A stretch of DNA of 64,000 nt from G965197005 sp965197005 (GCA_965197005.1 OZ239982.1:806001-870000); one strand, 5' to 3'. Shown: positions 17,573 to 26,003, numbered from the stretch's first letter. The notes: a model not told the origin generated them from the sequence alone. Translations and numbers: made by a program.

Positions 17573-19219
17573 ATGACACAAAAACTCCCCATCGGCATAC
17601 AAACGCTAAGCAAAATACGAGAAGACGATTATCTTTATATCGACAAAACCCAAATTGCTTACGATTTAATTAACAGCTATCAATACATCTTTTTAGCCCG
17701 TCCTCGCCGCTTTGGTAAAAGCCTGTTTTTAGACACCTTAAAAAGCATTTTTGAGGGTAGAAAAGAGCTATTTAATGGGCTTTTTATAGAAAATAAACAC
17801 AACTTTGACGTACCTTACCCCGTTATTCATATCAGCTTTTCAGGCAAAATGTCCACACCCAAAACCCTAGAACAAGCTCTTATGTTGATGCTTAAAAGCA
17901 ATGGCAAACGCTTAGGTATAAAGATAGATACGGACATAGATGCCTCGCATAGTTTTAATCAGCTTATAGAAGATACCCAGCAAAAATACCAACAAAGGGT
18001 TGTGATATTAATCGACGAATACGACAAACCCTTGCTAGATAACATCACCAACAAAGACATGGCAAACTACGCCCGAGATATGCTACGAGGTTTTTATAGT
18101 GTCATTAAAGACAATGACCAGCATATTAAATTTGTATTTATCACAGGGGTCAGTAAATTCTCTAAAGTCTCTTTATTTTCAGGGTTAAACAACCTAGAAG
18201 ACATCAGCCTTAGCCCTAAATTTGGGAATATCTGCGGTTACACCCAAAACGACATAGAAACCAGCTTTAAACCCTTTTTACAGGGGGTGGATTTAGCCGA
18301 GTTAAAACTCTGGTACAACGGCTATCACTTTTTACAAGATAAAGTCTATAACCCCTTTGATATTTTGCTGTTTATCCGTGCTGAGCATATGTATAAAAAC
18401 TACTGGTTTAGTACGGGCACGCCGACTTTCTTAATTGAGCTGATTAAAAAAAACAACTATTACCTGCCCAAGTTAGATGATGTACAGGTAGGCGAAGAAA
18501 TTTTAGACAGCTTTGATATAGACAACATCAACTTAGAAGTATTGTTATTTCAATCAGGCTATTTGACCATAGATAAAGTCATACCCAACCCTTTAGGCGG
18601 CAGCTTATATTCTTTAACCATACCCAATAAAGAAATAAGATTAAGTTTAAATGGGGCGATTTTAGATTTGTTTTTAGCCAGCCCAAGCGAGCGTGTGACG
18701 CATCAGCAAAGTGGCTTTCGTGCTTTATTTGCAGGCAAACCCGATGACTTTAAACAAACTCTTGAAGCCATGTTTGCCTCAATTCCCTATGAAAACTTCA
18801 CCAACAACAACCTACCTGCCTACGAGGGCTTTTATGCCAGCGTTATTTATATCTACCTTTGCTCTATGGGCGTGCCTGTCTCAACTGAGCAAAGCACTAA
18901 TAAAGGCAGGTTGGACATGAGCATTTTAATCAACAACAACCGTTATATCTTTGAATTTAAAGTCGGCACAGAAAATGCGCTGGCACAAATTAAAGCCAAC
19001 CAATACCACCACCGCTATTTAAACGAGGGCAGTAATATTTATTTAGTGGGCATTAATTTTGACGAGCAAGCACGTAATATTACTGAGTTTAAATGGGAGG
19101 CGGTCAGGAGTCAGGGGTCAGAGGACAGAGGACAGAGGACAGAGGTCAGGAGTCAGAGGACAGAGGACAGAGGTCAGAGGTCAGAGGTCAGAGGTCAGAG
19201 GTCAGAGGTCAGAGGTTAG
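17573..19219 (+). CDS. AAA ATPase with C-terminal PD-(D/E)XK nuclease-like domain and repeat-derived tail
   Basis: A 548-residue member of the abundant AAA (DUF1703-type) family of unknown role. The N-terminal ATPase has Walker A RPRRFGKS at 43-50 and Walker B VVILIDEYDKP near 142-152. The C-terminal nuclease-like domain (about 410-510) shows GRLDMSILINNNRYIFEFKV, the D...ExK pattern, followed by a helix with Gln. The family normally ends a few residues after the VGINFD strand. Here the frame runs on through ITEFKWEAV into heptanucleotide repeats, adding about 38 residues of RGQRSEV-type repeats before a TAG at 19217. The natural stop appears lost to repeat expansion. Cytoplasmic. Confidence 0.85.
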   Translation: MTQKLPIGIQTLSKIREDDYLYIDKTQIAYDLINSYQYIFLARPRRFGKSLFLDTLKSIFEGRKELFNGLFIENKHNFDVPYPVIHISFSGKMSTPKTLEQALMLMLKSNGKRLGIKIDTDIDASHSFNQLIEDTQQKYQQRVVILIDEYDKPLLDNITNKDMANYARDMLRGFYSVIKDNDQHIKFVFITGVSKFSKVSLFSGLNNLEDISLSPKFGNICGYTQNDIETSFKPFLQGVDLAELKLWYNGYHFLQDKVYNPFDILLFIRAEHMYKNYWFSTGTPTFLIELIKKNNYYLPKLDDVQVGEEILDSFDIDNINLEVLLFQSGYLTIDKVIPNPLGGSLYSLTIPNKEIRLSLNGAILDLFLASPSERVTHQQSGFRALFAGKPDDFKQTLEAMFASIPYENFTNNNLPAYEGFYASVIYIYLCSMGVPVSTEQSTNKGRLDMSILINNNRYIFEFKVGTENALAQIKANQYHHRYLNEGSNIYLVGINFDEQARNITEFKWEAVRSQGSEDRGQRTEVRSQRTEDRGQRSEVRGQRSEVRG

Positions 19220-19506
19220 AGGTCAGAGGTCAGAGGTCAGAGGTTAGAGGTCAGAGGTCAGAGGTCAGAGGTCAGAGGTCAGAGGTCAGAGGTCAGAGGT
19301 CAGAGGTCAGAGGTCAGAGGTCAGAGGTCAGAGGTCAGAGGTCAGAGGTCAGAGGTCAGAGGTCAGAGGTCAGAGGTCAGAGGTCAGAGGTCAGAGGTCA
19401 GAGGTCAGAGGACAGAGGACAGAGGACAGAGGACAGAGGACAGAGGACAGAGGACAGAGGACAGAGGACAGAGGTCAGAGGTCAGAGGTCAGGAGTCAGA
19501 GGTCAA
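19105..19506. repeat. Heptanucleotide tandem array (GAGGTCA/GAGGACA), about 57 units
   Basis: About 400 nt of 7-nt units, mostly GAGGTCA, with blocks of GAGGACA near both ends and single GGAGTCA, GGGGTCA and GAGGTTA variants. It begins inside the AAA/nuclease gene. The units are the reverse complement of the TGACCTC/TGTCCTC family seen at 17491 and related to the TGACCCC/TGATCCC array at 22249. Just beyond it, degenerate units in the other orientation (CCTGATA, CCTGATT, CCTGACT) appear to 19540. GAGGTCA repeats contain no stop codon in any plus-strand frame. Confidence 0.95.
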
Positions 19507-19544
19507 GGACTGAAACCTGATACCTGATTGCCTGACTTCTAACC

Positions 19545-19583
19545 TAGTTATTAATCTCACCAGTACGATGAGATTAATAGCTA
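19545..19583. terminator. Long hairpin between convergent genes
   Basis: A 15-bp stem (TAGTTATTAATCTCA with TGAGATTAATAGCTA, one G-T pair) and 9-nt loop lie between the plus-strand AAA gene and the minus-strand DUF4198 gene. It could terminate both transcripts, although neither side has a strong T-run. Confidence 0.45.
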
Positions 19584-19606
19584 ATTGTCATTATGTAAGC
19601 TTATGC

Positions 19607-20362
19607 TTAAGGCATAATTGTAAATACCAATGAGCTAAAAATTTTATCATTATCTGCTTTTGGTGTTTTATCTTTGCCAGTTAGAGGAAATACCTTTTCA
19701 ACTGCGATACTATTCACGCCATTGTTAGCTACAGTTATAACAGCCTCGCCTTTAGCATTTGTTTGTACTGTTTCGCCTAAATGATTTATTGAATCTGGCA
19801 TAACATCTGCTTTAGCTACTGGTTTCCCTTTATATAAAACTGTAATTCTAAGCTTATCTCCTGCCTTTAAAAAGCGTGGATCAACCTGAGGCACTAATTC
19901 TAAAGTAAGACCTAGCGCATGAGGTTTTTTAATTTTAAGAGGCTTATCTTTTTTAAATAAAATATCTTGAGATATATAATTAACACTCATTTTTGGATAA
20001 TGATTTCCCATTGTCGCACCTTTGTGCTCATTTTTAGGGATATTTCTCATTTTTCCATCAGAGCCTTTTGACCAATATCCGTTATCTGAAACAATACTTA
20101 TTACTTGCGTTGTTGCAGATGGTTTTAGCAAAAGAGTGTCATTTTTATTCGTAACTGTTACTTTATCAGCTTCTAGCTTTGCGTTATAAGCATTCACTTT
20201 TTGTAAAAATGATGGTTTGTAAAAGTTATCTAAAGGACCTTCTCCATATACTATCTGTAGATTATCAGCTCGCATTCCAGCCCAAACACCATGTGCTTGA
20301 ACCTGAGTAGCAATACCTGTTAAAACCGAAAATGCGAATACTGTAGTTATTAAATTTTTCAT
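19607..20362 (-). CDS. Periplasmic DUF4198 protein, possible metal-uptake partner
   Basis: 251 residues with a clear Sec signal peptide (MKNLITTVFAFSVLTGIATQ then VQA). Predicted cleavage leaves His as the first mature residue (HGVWAGMRADN). DUF4198 proteins are Ig-like periplasmic proteins often found beside nickel/cobalt or TonB uptake genes. The conserved C-terminal module is visible: LKAGDKLRITVLYKGKPVAKADV, then TNAKGEAVITVANNG. The exact metal is not known. It lies alone between two repeat regions. An inverted repeat CTCATT-AA-AATGAG sits about 35 nt upstream. Confidence 0.7.
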   Translation of the reverse strand: MKNLITTVFAFSVLTGIATQVQAHGVWAGMRADNLQIVYGEGPLDNFYKPSFLQKVNAYNAKLEADKVTVTNKNDTLLLKPSATTQVISIVSDNGYWSKGSDGKMRNIPKNEHKGATMGNHYPKMSVNYISQDILFKKDKPLKIKKPHALGLTLELVPQVDPRFLKAGDKLRITVLYKGKPVAKADVMPDSINHLGETVQTNAKGEAVITVANNGVNSIAVEKVFPLTGKDKTPKADNDKIFSSLVFTIMP

Positions 20363-20395
20363 TATTTCTCCGTTGTATTAAGTTATTAAACAATT

Positions 20396-20409
20396 CTCAT
20401 TAAAATGAG
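20396..20409 (-). promoter_or_regulatory. Inverted repeat upstream of the DUF4198 gene
   Basis: CTCATT-AA-AATGAG, a perfect 6-2-6 inverted repeat in an AT-rich region 34-47 nt upstream of the start codon. On the gene's strand it is followed by AATGAGAATTG, which resembles one half of a Fur box. A metal-responsive operator is plausible given the gene, but the match is partial. Confidence 0.25.
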
Positions 20410-20589
20410 CATTTCATTGTACATAAAAAACAAATCTAATCAATAAACAACAAACAATAACAAAATTTATTCAGAATTTTAAAATTAATGCGTAAAAAAA
20501 TGAAAGGGTATGATTAATATTTTTGGGAAAAAGGGCTGACACCTTTTATATAATTAATAAGGCGCATACAAATAATAAATGGTTTTTAC

Positions 20590-20634
20590 GAGTTTACCCA
20601 GCACCATGCAGCGCATGATGCGGGGTAAATCCTC
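20590..20634. repeat. Dispersed palindromic repeat, copy 2
   Basis: GAGTTTACCCAGC-ACCATGC-(AGC)-GCATGAT-GCGGGGTAAATCCTC. It has the same arms and core as the copies at 17453 and 50208, with a few changes in one arm. It lies 12 nt beyond the stop of the DUF1566 lipoprotein gene, so it may double as a transcription terminator or mRNA-stabilising hairpin. Confidence 0.8.
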
Positions 20635-20646
20635 AGAAAACCCAAA

Positions 20647-21657
20647 CTATCTAGCACGCACTAACCGCACACGACGCTCACTGCCCTTACCATTGCCGTC
20701 GTCGTTGCCATCGTTAAAGTTCACCCCCCACGCAAGGTTAAAGTTGCCTGCATAGGGGGAAGAAGACCAATAAGTGTCAGCTAGCGTATTTTTAAACAGG
20801 ACGTTAATTTTAGGTTTGCTGCTTAGTCTACTCTTATCAACCAATGATTTCAGTTCATTGAACTTGTTATCGCCTTTACCCCCTTTACCTGTGGGCATGC
20901 GCCAATCGCTAAAGCCACACCATGTTTTTTGATTGACATCAGCTACAAATTTTTCTGTATCACAGCGACCGTCCTTTTCACATATTTTCACATCTGTGAC
21001 ACTGCTTTCTGTGCCTTGTTTGTCTGCGGCTAGTGAGCTGTCGTACCAATAATATCTATGGTCTTTACCGTGCAAGCCACTTGCCTGCTTTAACTCCCAA
21101 ATTAGGTTGGTTTTGATATCCACTACGCATTTGTCTTGGTTATCTCGCATGCTATAAAAATGCTCGCCTGCTGTTACAAACAAAGTATCGGTTGGTAAGG
21201 CAGGTTTACTGGTTTTGCCATTAACCACAGACATAACCACCGCATAGCGTGTATCACCCTTATTGAGATTTTTAAATATGTGGCTCGTCTTACCTGCTAC
21301 AAGATTGGTTTTAGTGGTTTGTTTTTTGGGGTCACTATTACTGGTAAGTGCCTCTAACTCTTGGGCGGTTTTGCCTGTTAAATCACTTTGAGCTGTGTAT
21401 ACCACAAACTCCGCCACGTCTTTGGGTTTTTGCCACTCAAGTGCATACTGCTCAATACCACTTTTATCAACGATACTTTTAAATTGAACTTTTGTGGGTG
21501 CAGTGATTGTAACGGTTGCATTGCTATCGGCATCATTACTGCCACCATTATTACCATCGCTACCGCCACCGCCACCACAGGCAACCAATGATAAAGCAGT
21601 TAAGCCAATAAGCAGGCTCTGTTTAAAGGTTAAGGATTGTGGTTTAAATCTGTGCAT
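20647..21657 (-). CDS. DUF1566-domain lipoprotein
   Basis: 336-residue predicted lipoprotein. Signal peptide with lipobox SLVAC, Cys27, followed by a Gly/Asp/Asn-rich linker. Residues about 50-160 look like a fibronectin type III-like module (LEWQKPKDVAEFVVYTAQ). The C-terminal half is the DUF1566 (Lcl-type) domain: DIKTNLIWELK, WCGFSDWRMPTG, WSSSPYAGN and RRVRLVRAR. Start 21657 was chosen because AGGAG lies 6 nt upstream and it gives a proper signal peptide. Four Cys in the C-terminal half could form disulfides. Surface or periplasmic; function unknown. Confidence 0.85.
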   Translation of the reverse strand: MHRFKPQSLTFKQSLLIGLTALSLVACGGGGGSDGNNGGSNDADSNATVTITAPTKVQFKSIVDKSGIEQYALEWQKPKDVAEFVVYTAQSDLTGKTAQELEALTSNSDPKKQTTKTNLVAGKTSHIFKNLNKGDTRYAVVMSVVNGKTSKPALPTDTLFVTAGEHFYSMRDNQDKCVVDIKTNLIWELKQASGLHGKDHRYYWYDSSLAADKQGTESSVTDVKICEKDGRCDTEKFVADVNQKTWCGFSDWRMPTGKGGKGDNKFNELKSLVDKSRLSSKPKINVLFKNTLADTYWSSSPYAGNFNLAWGVNFNDGNDDGNGKGSERRVRLVRAR

Positions 21658-21936
21658 AAAATGCTCCTTTTGAGAAAATGAATTAAATTTAAAAGAGGTC
21701 GCCAACGGCAGTTGACGTTTTGGGTTGGTAAACACTAAAGCCAATAGCGCAAGCGTTGCTTTTAAATACAACCAACTTGGATAGGGCTAAAGAAAAAAGG
21801 AATACATGGCGTACGGCTAAATTAAATAAAGAATATTTAACGCCTAGAATAAAAGTATGAATAAAGTAAGATGGAACAATGGCAAAAAAGCGCAGACGGC
21901 ATAATAGCCTGTTAGAAAGACAAAGACCTAAACAAA

Positions 21937-22072
21937 TGGATAGCTGGATAGCTGGATAGCTGGATAGCTGGATAGCTGGATAGCTGGATAGCTGGATAGC
22001 TGGATAGCTGGATAGCTGGATAGCTGGATAGCTGGATAGCTGGATAGCTGGATAGCTGGATAGCTGGATAGC
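21937..22072. repeat. Octanucleotide tandem array, 17 x TGGATAGC
   Basis: Seventeen exact copies of an 8-nt unit (136 nt). Eight is not a multiple of three, so slippage would shift any reading frame. On the minus strand the array starts five codons after an ATG at about 22086 that has AAGGA 8 nt upstream; the frame now runs on to 21689 without recognisable domains. The array is also about 280 nt upstream of the DUF1566 lipoprotein start. The rest of 21658-22230 shows nothing recognisable. Confidence 0.97.
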
Positions 22073-22231
22073 GTATTTTACCATTTTTCCATTCCTTTTC
22101 AAGTGTTCAAAGTTAGTATTTACAAAAAATCAACTGGTTACTTTTTTGCTTTCGAATGGTTACACACTGTAATAAAAGGGTTTTTTAAAGTCAATGTTTT
22201 AATTAAAAAAATAGGTAACTAACCTGACATC

Positions 22232-22245
22232 GGGGGCTGGGTAAA
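22232..22245. repeat. Half copy of the dispersed palindrome
   Basis: GGGGCTGGGTAAAA corresponds to the right arm of the palindromic element. It is followed directly by CCCC and the TGACTCC/TGATCCC heptamer array, the same order (right arm, then heptamers) as at 17453-17511. Confidence 0.6.
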
Positions 22246-22248
22246 ACC

Positions 22249-22415
22249 CCTGACTCCTGATTCCTGACTCCTGATCCCTGATCCCTGATCCCTGATCCCT
22301 GATCCCTGATCCCTGATCCCTGATCCCTGACCCCTGACCCCTGACCCCTGACCCCTGACCCCTGACCCCTGACCCCTGACCCCTGACCCCTGACCCCTGA
22401 TCCCTGATCCCCTGA
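22249..22415. repeat. Heptanucleotide tandem array (TGATCCC/TGACCCC), about 24 units
   Basis: A block of TGACTCC/TGATTCC variants, then about nine TGATCCC, about eleven TGACCCC and two more TGATCCC units. It ends against the yebC stop codon at 22416. The consensus TGAYCYC is shared with the reverse complement of the 19.1-kb array, so both arrays belong to one family. Block-wise homogenisation suggests repeated slippage or unequal exchange. Confidence 0.95.
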
Positions 22416-23159
22416 TTACCCCATTTTTGCGTAAATGTCGTCGCTGATTTCAGCATTGTGATACACGTCTTGCACGTCGTCTAAGTCTTCAAGCATATCT
22501 ACTAGTGCAAGGGTCTTTTCTGCACTGTCGCTGTCTAGCTCTACACGCGTGGCAGGTACCATGGTAATCTCGCCATTGCTTACTGTAATGCCTGCGGTTG
22601 TTAGGGCTTCTTTTACCTCAAGGTAGCTTTCAGGGCTGGTGTCTATATCAAAGGAGCCATCGTCGTTGCTGATAATGTCTTCTGCTCCTGCTTCTAGGGC
22701 AATCTCCATGACCTGCTCTTCATCGCCACTTTCTAAGTAGATTTGTCCTTTTTTTTCAAATAAGTAGGCAACCGAACCGTCTGTGCCTAAGTTGCCACCA
22801 CGTTTTGTGAACGCATGGCGCACTTCAGAGACTGTGCGATTACGGTTGTCGGTTAAGGTTTTTACCATAATGGCAACGCCATTTGGTCCATAGCCTTCAT
22901 AGGTGATTTCATCATAGTTGTCTGCATCTTGTCCGCCTGTGGCTCGGGCAATAGCTTTGTCGATGGTGTCACGTTTCATGTTTACATTAAGTGCTTTGTC
23001 TATCACTGCACGCAATGCAGGGTTGTCTTCTGCTAATGGTCCGCCTTGTTTGGCGGCGACCACTAATTCACGAATGATTTTAGTAAACACCTTACCTCGT
23101 TTGGCATCTTGGGCGGCTTTGCGGTGTTTGATGTTTGCCCATTTACTATGACCTGCCAT
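22416..23159 (-). CDS. yebC: YebC/PmpR family translation or transcription factor
   Basis: 247-residue cytoplasmic TACO1/YebC-family protein with the standard N-terminus MAGHSKWANIKHRKAAQDAKRG, the YEGYGPNGVAIMVKTLTDN block and FEKKGQI. Members relieve ribosome stalling at polyproline or act as DNA-binding regulators; which role applies here is unknown. It follows aspS by 9 nt on the same strand, so the two are co-transcribed. The heptamer array begins immediately after its stop codon. Confidence 0.95.
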   Translation of the reverse strand: MAGHSKWANIKHRKAAQDAKRGKVFTKIIRELVVAAKQGGPLAEDNPALRAVIDKALNVNMKRDTIDKAIARATGGQDADNYDEITYEGYGPNGVAIMVKTLTDNRNRTVSEVRHAFTKRGGNLGTDGSVAYLFEKKGQIYLESGDEEQVMEIALEAGAEDIISNDDGSFDIDTSPESYLEVKEALTTAGITVSNGEITMVPATRVELDSDSAEKTLALVDMLEDLDDVQDVYHNAEISDDIYAKMG

Positions 23160-23168
23160 GTTAGCTCC

Positions 23169-24944
23169 TTAGGTATTGGGGTTTGCTTGTTCACGTAAAC
23201 GAATATGAAGTTCTCTTAATTGTGTATTAGACACTTGCCCCGGTGCATCTGTCATGGCACATGCCGCTGATTGCGTTTTGGGGAAAGCAATGACTTCACG
23301 AATGGAGTTGGCTCCACTTAATAGCATAATAAGACGGTCTAAACCAAAGGCAAGCCCACCATGAATGGGAGCACCGTATTTAAGTGCATCAAGTAAGAAG
23401 CCAAACTTTTCTTGCTGTTCTTGCTGTGTGATGCCCAATACTTCAAAGACGCTTTGCTGCATGTCTGCTTGATGAATACGAATAGAGCCACCGCCTAGTT
23501 CTACACCATTAAGTACCATGTCATAAGCACGGGAAAGGGCGTTAAGTGGTGCTTCAATAAGTGCTTGGGGGCTGCAAGATGGGGCGGTAAAAGGGTGGTG
23601 TAGTGCAGTTACGCCACCGTTGCTGTCTTCTTCAAACATGGGGAAGTCCACTACCCATAAAGGTGCCCATTGGCAGGTGTAAAGGTTAAGGTCTTCGCCT
23701 AGTTTACAGCGTAATGCGCCTAAGGCTTCGTTGACGATATTGGTTTTATCTGCACCAAAGAAAATAATATCGCCATCTTTAGCACCTAGATGTTGTAGCA
23801 TGTTTAGGCAGTTTTCAGCACCAATAAATTTAATGATTGGCGATTGCAGTCCGTCAGCACCTTGGGCAAGGTCGTTGACTTTTATCCATGCCAAGCCTTT
23901 GGCGCCATAAATAGCAACAAACTTGGTGTAATCATCAATTTGTTTGCGGCTAATGCTCGCTCCATTGGGGACACGCAAAGCTGCTACTCGACCATTAGGG
24001 TCTTTGGCTGGACCTGCAAAGACTTTAAAGTCAATGTCTTGTAAAAATTGGGCAACATCAACCAGTTTTAAGGGTATGCGTAAATCGGGTTTGTCAGAGC
24101 CGTAATCACGCATGGCGTCGCTGTAGGGCATGCTGGGAAAGTCGCCTAATTCAAGCTGTAGATTTTGCTTAAATATCTGCTTAATCATACCTTCGGCAAT
24201 TTGTTGTATTTCTTGTTCGTCAACAAATGAGGCTTCAAGGTCTATTTGTGTAAATTCAGGTTGGCGGTCGGCACGTAGGTCTTCATCACGAAAACATTTT
24301 GCAATTTGGTAGTAGCGATCAAAGCCTGAGACCATTAACAGTTGTTTAAATAGTTGTGGTGATTGTGGTAGGGCAAAAAAACTGCCAGCATGGGTGCGAC
24401 TGGGCACAAGGTAATCCCTTGCGCCCTCTGGTGTGGCTCGGGTTAATATGGGGGTTTCAATATCTAAAAAACCGTTGTCTTCAAGGTAGCGGCGCATACT
24501 GGCGGTCACTTTGGCTCGCATAATGAGCTTTTCTTGCATTTCAGGACGGCGTAAGTCCATATAGCGGTATTTTAAGCGTACGTCTTCGCCTACTTCGTTG
24601 TAGTCATCAAGCGGAAAAGGGGGTGTGGCGGCTTGGTTTATAATGCTAATTTCTTTACCTAAAACTTCAATTTGACCGGTCTTTAAATTTTCGTTAATTG
24701 TACCAGCAGGGCGAGGGCGTACACGGCCAGTAATGCTAACAACATATTCTGAGCGGACTTTATCAGCGGTATTAAATGCCTCTACGGTATCTGGGTCAAA
24801 GACCACCTGTACTAAGCCTTCACGGTCTCGTACGTCTAAAAAAATCACACCACCGTGATCACGTCTGCGGTGTACCCAGCCACAAAAACGCACGGTTTGC
24901 TCGTTGAGGGTTTCGTTAATTTCGCCACAATAGTTTGTTCGCAT
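23169..24944 (-). CDS. aspS: AspS, aspartyl-tRNA synthetase
   Basis: Class II synthetase, 591 residues, bacterial type. N-terminal OB-fold anticodon-binding domain (about 1-105, FCGWVHRRRDHGGVIFLDVRD). Class II motif 2 is seen at CFRDEDLRADRQPEFTQIDLE. The bacterial GAD insertion lies in the middle, and motif 3 is GLAFGLDRLIMLLSG. Whether it charges only tRNA-Asp or also tRNA-Asn cannot be settled here. Transcribed with yebC. Confidence 0.98.
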   Translation of the reverse strand: MRTNYCGEINETLNEQTVRFCGWVHRRRDHGGVIFLDVRDREGLVQVVFDPDTVEAFNTADKVRSEYVVSITGRVRPRPAGTINENLKTGQIEVLGKEISIINQAATPPFPLDDYNEVGEDVRLKYRYMDLRRPEMQEKLIMRAKVTASMRRYLEDNGFLDIETPILTRATPEGARDYLVPSRTHAGSFFALPQSPQLFKQLLMVSGFDRYYQIAKCFRDEDLRADRQPEFTQIDLEASFVDEQEIQQIAEGMIKQIFKQNLQLELGDFPSMPYSDAMRDYGSDKPDLRIPLKLVDVAQFLQDIDFKVFAGPAKDPNGRVAALRVPNGASISRKQIDDYTKFVAIYGAKGLAWIKVNDLAQGADGLQSPIIKFIGAENCLNMLQHLGAKDGDIIFFGADKTNIVNEALGALRCKLGEDLNLYTCQWAPLWVVDFPMFEEDSNGGVTALHHPFTAPSCSPQALIEAPLNALSRAYDMVLNGVELGGGSIRIHQADMQQSVFEVLGITQQEQQEKFGFLLDALKYGAPIHGGLAFGLDRLIMLLSGANSIREVIAFPKTQSAACAMTDAPGQVSNTQLRELHIRLREQANPNT

Positions 24945-25025
24945 ACAATACTCGCCTTGTAAAAAATAAAGTCAAAAAATAAGCGCAGAAGTATAACGGA
25001 TTTTTAGGCCGCTGCTAAGTAGCCA

Positions 25026-25478
25026 TTATACTTTTGTTGTCGGTGAGTGATTCTCATTTGTTGACTCTTCAATGATTAAGGTGGGACGAGTTAATATGTA
25101 GATACTAACTAAGGTGGCAATAATAGGAAAAACAATACGCATGGTGGGGCTATTTAATACATAAAAAGCAGAAAATAGCATCATTGGCCACATCAGCAGG
25201 AGTGAATAAATTTTGGCTTTTAAGGGAATGCCTTTGCCATTTAGGTAACCCTCAATATAAGGTCCAAGTTTGGGGTGACTAATTAGCCAATTATAAAAAT
25301 GTGTGGAAGAGCGAGCAAAGCAACCAGCAGATAAGAGTAAAAAAGGCGTAGTAGGCAAAACAGGTAAAAAAATACCCGCGATGCCCAAGCCTAAACTTAT
25401 AAAGCCAATACATAATAACAATATACGCACGGGATAGGGTAAAGATAACGGGCGGTTTGTCGGGTTTGTTTGAGGCAT
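25026..25478 (-). CDS. DUF454 (YbaN-like) inner-membrane protein
   Basis: 150 residues with three to four hydrophobic segments (ILLLCIGFISLGLGIAGIFL; LLLMWPMMLFSAFYVL; IVFPIIATLVSIYIL). The conserved DUF454 motif is GIFLPVLPTTPFLLLSAGCFARSS, then WLISHPKLGPYIEGYLNGKGIP. Function unknown; inner membrane. It stands alone between aspS and the divergent PilZ gene. Confidence 0.85.
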   Translation of the reverse strand: MPQTNPTNRPLSLPYPVRILLLCIGFISLGLGIAGIFLPVLPTTPFLLLSAGCFARSSTHFYNWLISHPKLGPYIEGYLNGKGIPLKAKIYSLLLMWPMMLFSAFYVLNSPTMRIVFPIIATLVSIYILTRPTLIIEESTNENHSPTTKV

Positions 25479-25652
25479 AGACGTTCCTTAATTAGAGTGG
25501 CTTAATTATAATCCTTATGTTTTAGTTTTGTCTCTAATTTGTTGTGCTCTGTATTTAACCTATCAATATCAAATACAAAAACAAGATGGGACTATCATTT
25601 TTGAGTGGTTTTTTGTACTATGTAAGAACTCAAATTTAGTAGGAGTATGATA

Positions 25653-26003
25653 ATGATGACTGAGTTAAGTAAAGATAATCAACGTATTAGCCCAAGATGG
25701 CTACCTGCCTCTGCTGTTAGTGTATTTAAAAAAGATGATACTCAATGTTTAGGACAGCTTAGTAATTGCTCTGAAGATGGGGTACGCATTGCTACCTATG
25801 ATCGTTTAGAGCCGGGTACAAAACTAGAGTTAAATATTGTGGATAATTCGCCTAAGATTGCCAATTATCGTAGTGGTATTTTTGAAGTTGAAGTTATTTG
25901 GAGTGGAGATTTAGTCTCTTCTATGTATGAGCATGGTTGTAAGGTAGTGAATAAATCCGACATGTTCCAAAATATGCTAGAAAGCTATCAAGAATCTGCA
26001 TAG
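25653..26003 (+). CDS. Small PilZ-domain protein
   Basis: 116 residues resembling a single PilZ domain. An R-x3-R-like segment (QRISPRW) near the N-terminus and N-C-S-E-D-G fitting the (D/N)xSxxG motif (about residue 40-45) are the c-di-GMP contact patterns. The rest is beta-rich. The start at 25653 gives 7 nt from AGGAG; the ATG at 25647 is too close. Probably a c-di-GMP effector or PilZ-like adaptor; no partner gene is adjacent. A strong terminator follows. Confidence 0.65.
   Translation: MMTELSKDNQRISPRWLPASAVSVFKKDDTQCLGQLSNCSEDGVRIATYDRLEPGTKLELNIVDNSPKIANYRSGIFEVEVIWSGDLVSSMYEHGCKVVNKSDMFQNMLESYQESA

Noticed and set aside
19093..19527. 144-codon open frame inside the heptamer array.
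   Set aside because: It exists only because GAGGTCA repeats lack stops in any frame; no ribosome-binding site or non-repeat domain.
21689..22102. 137-codon frame containing the octamer array as a possible gene.
   Set aside because: The start region is suggestive of phase variation, but the sequence after the repeats resembles no protein; kept as a finding, not called as a gene.
17453..22415. CRISPR array.
   Set aside because: The tandem repeats are 7-8 nt and lack unique spacers; no cas genes.
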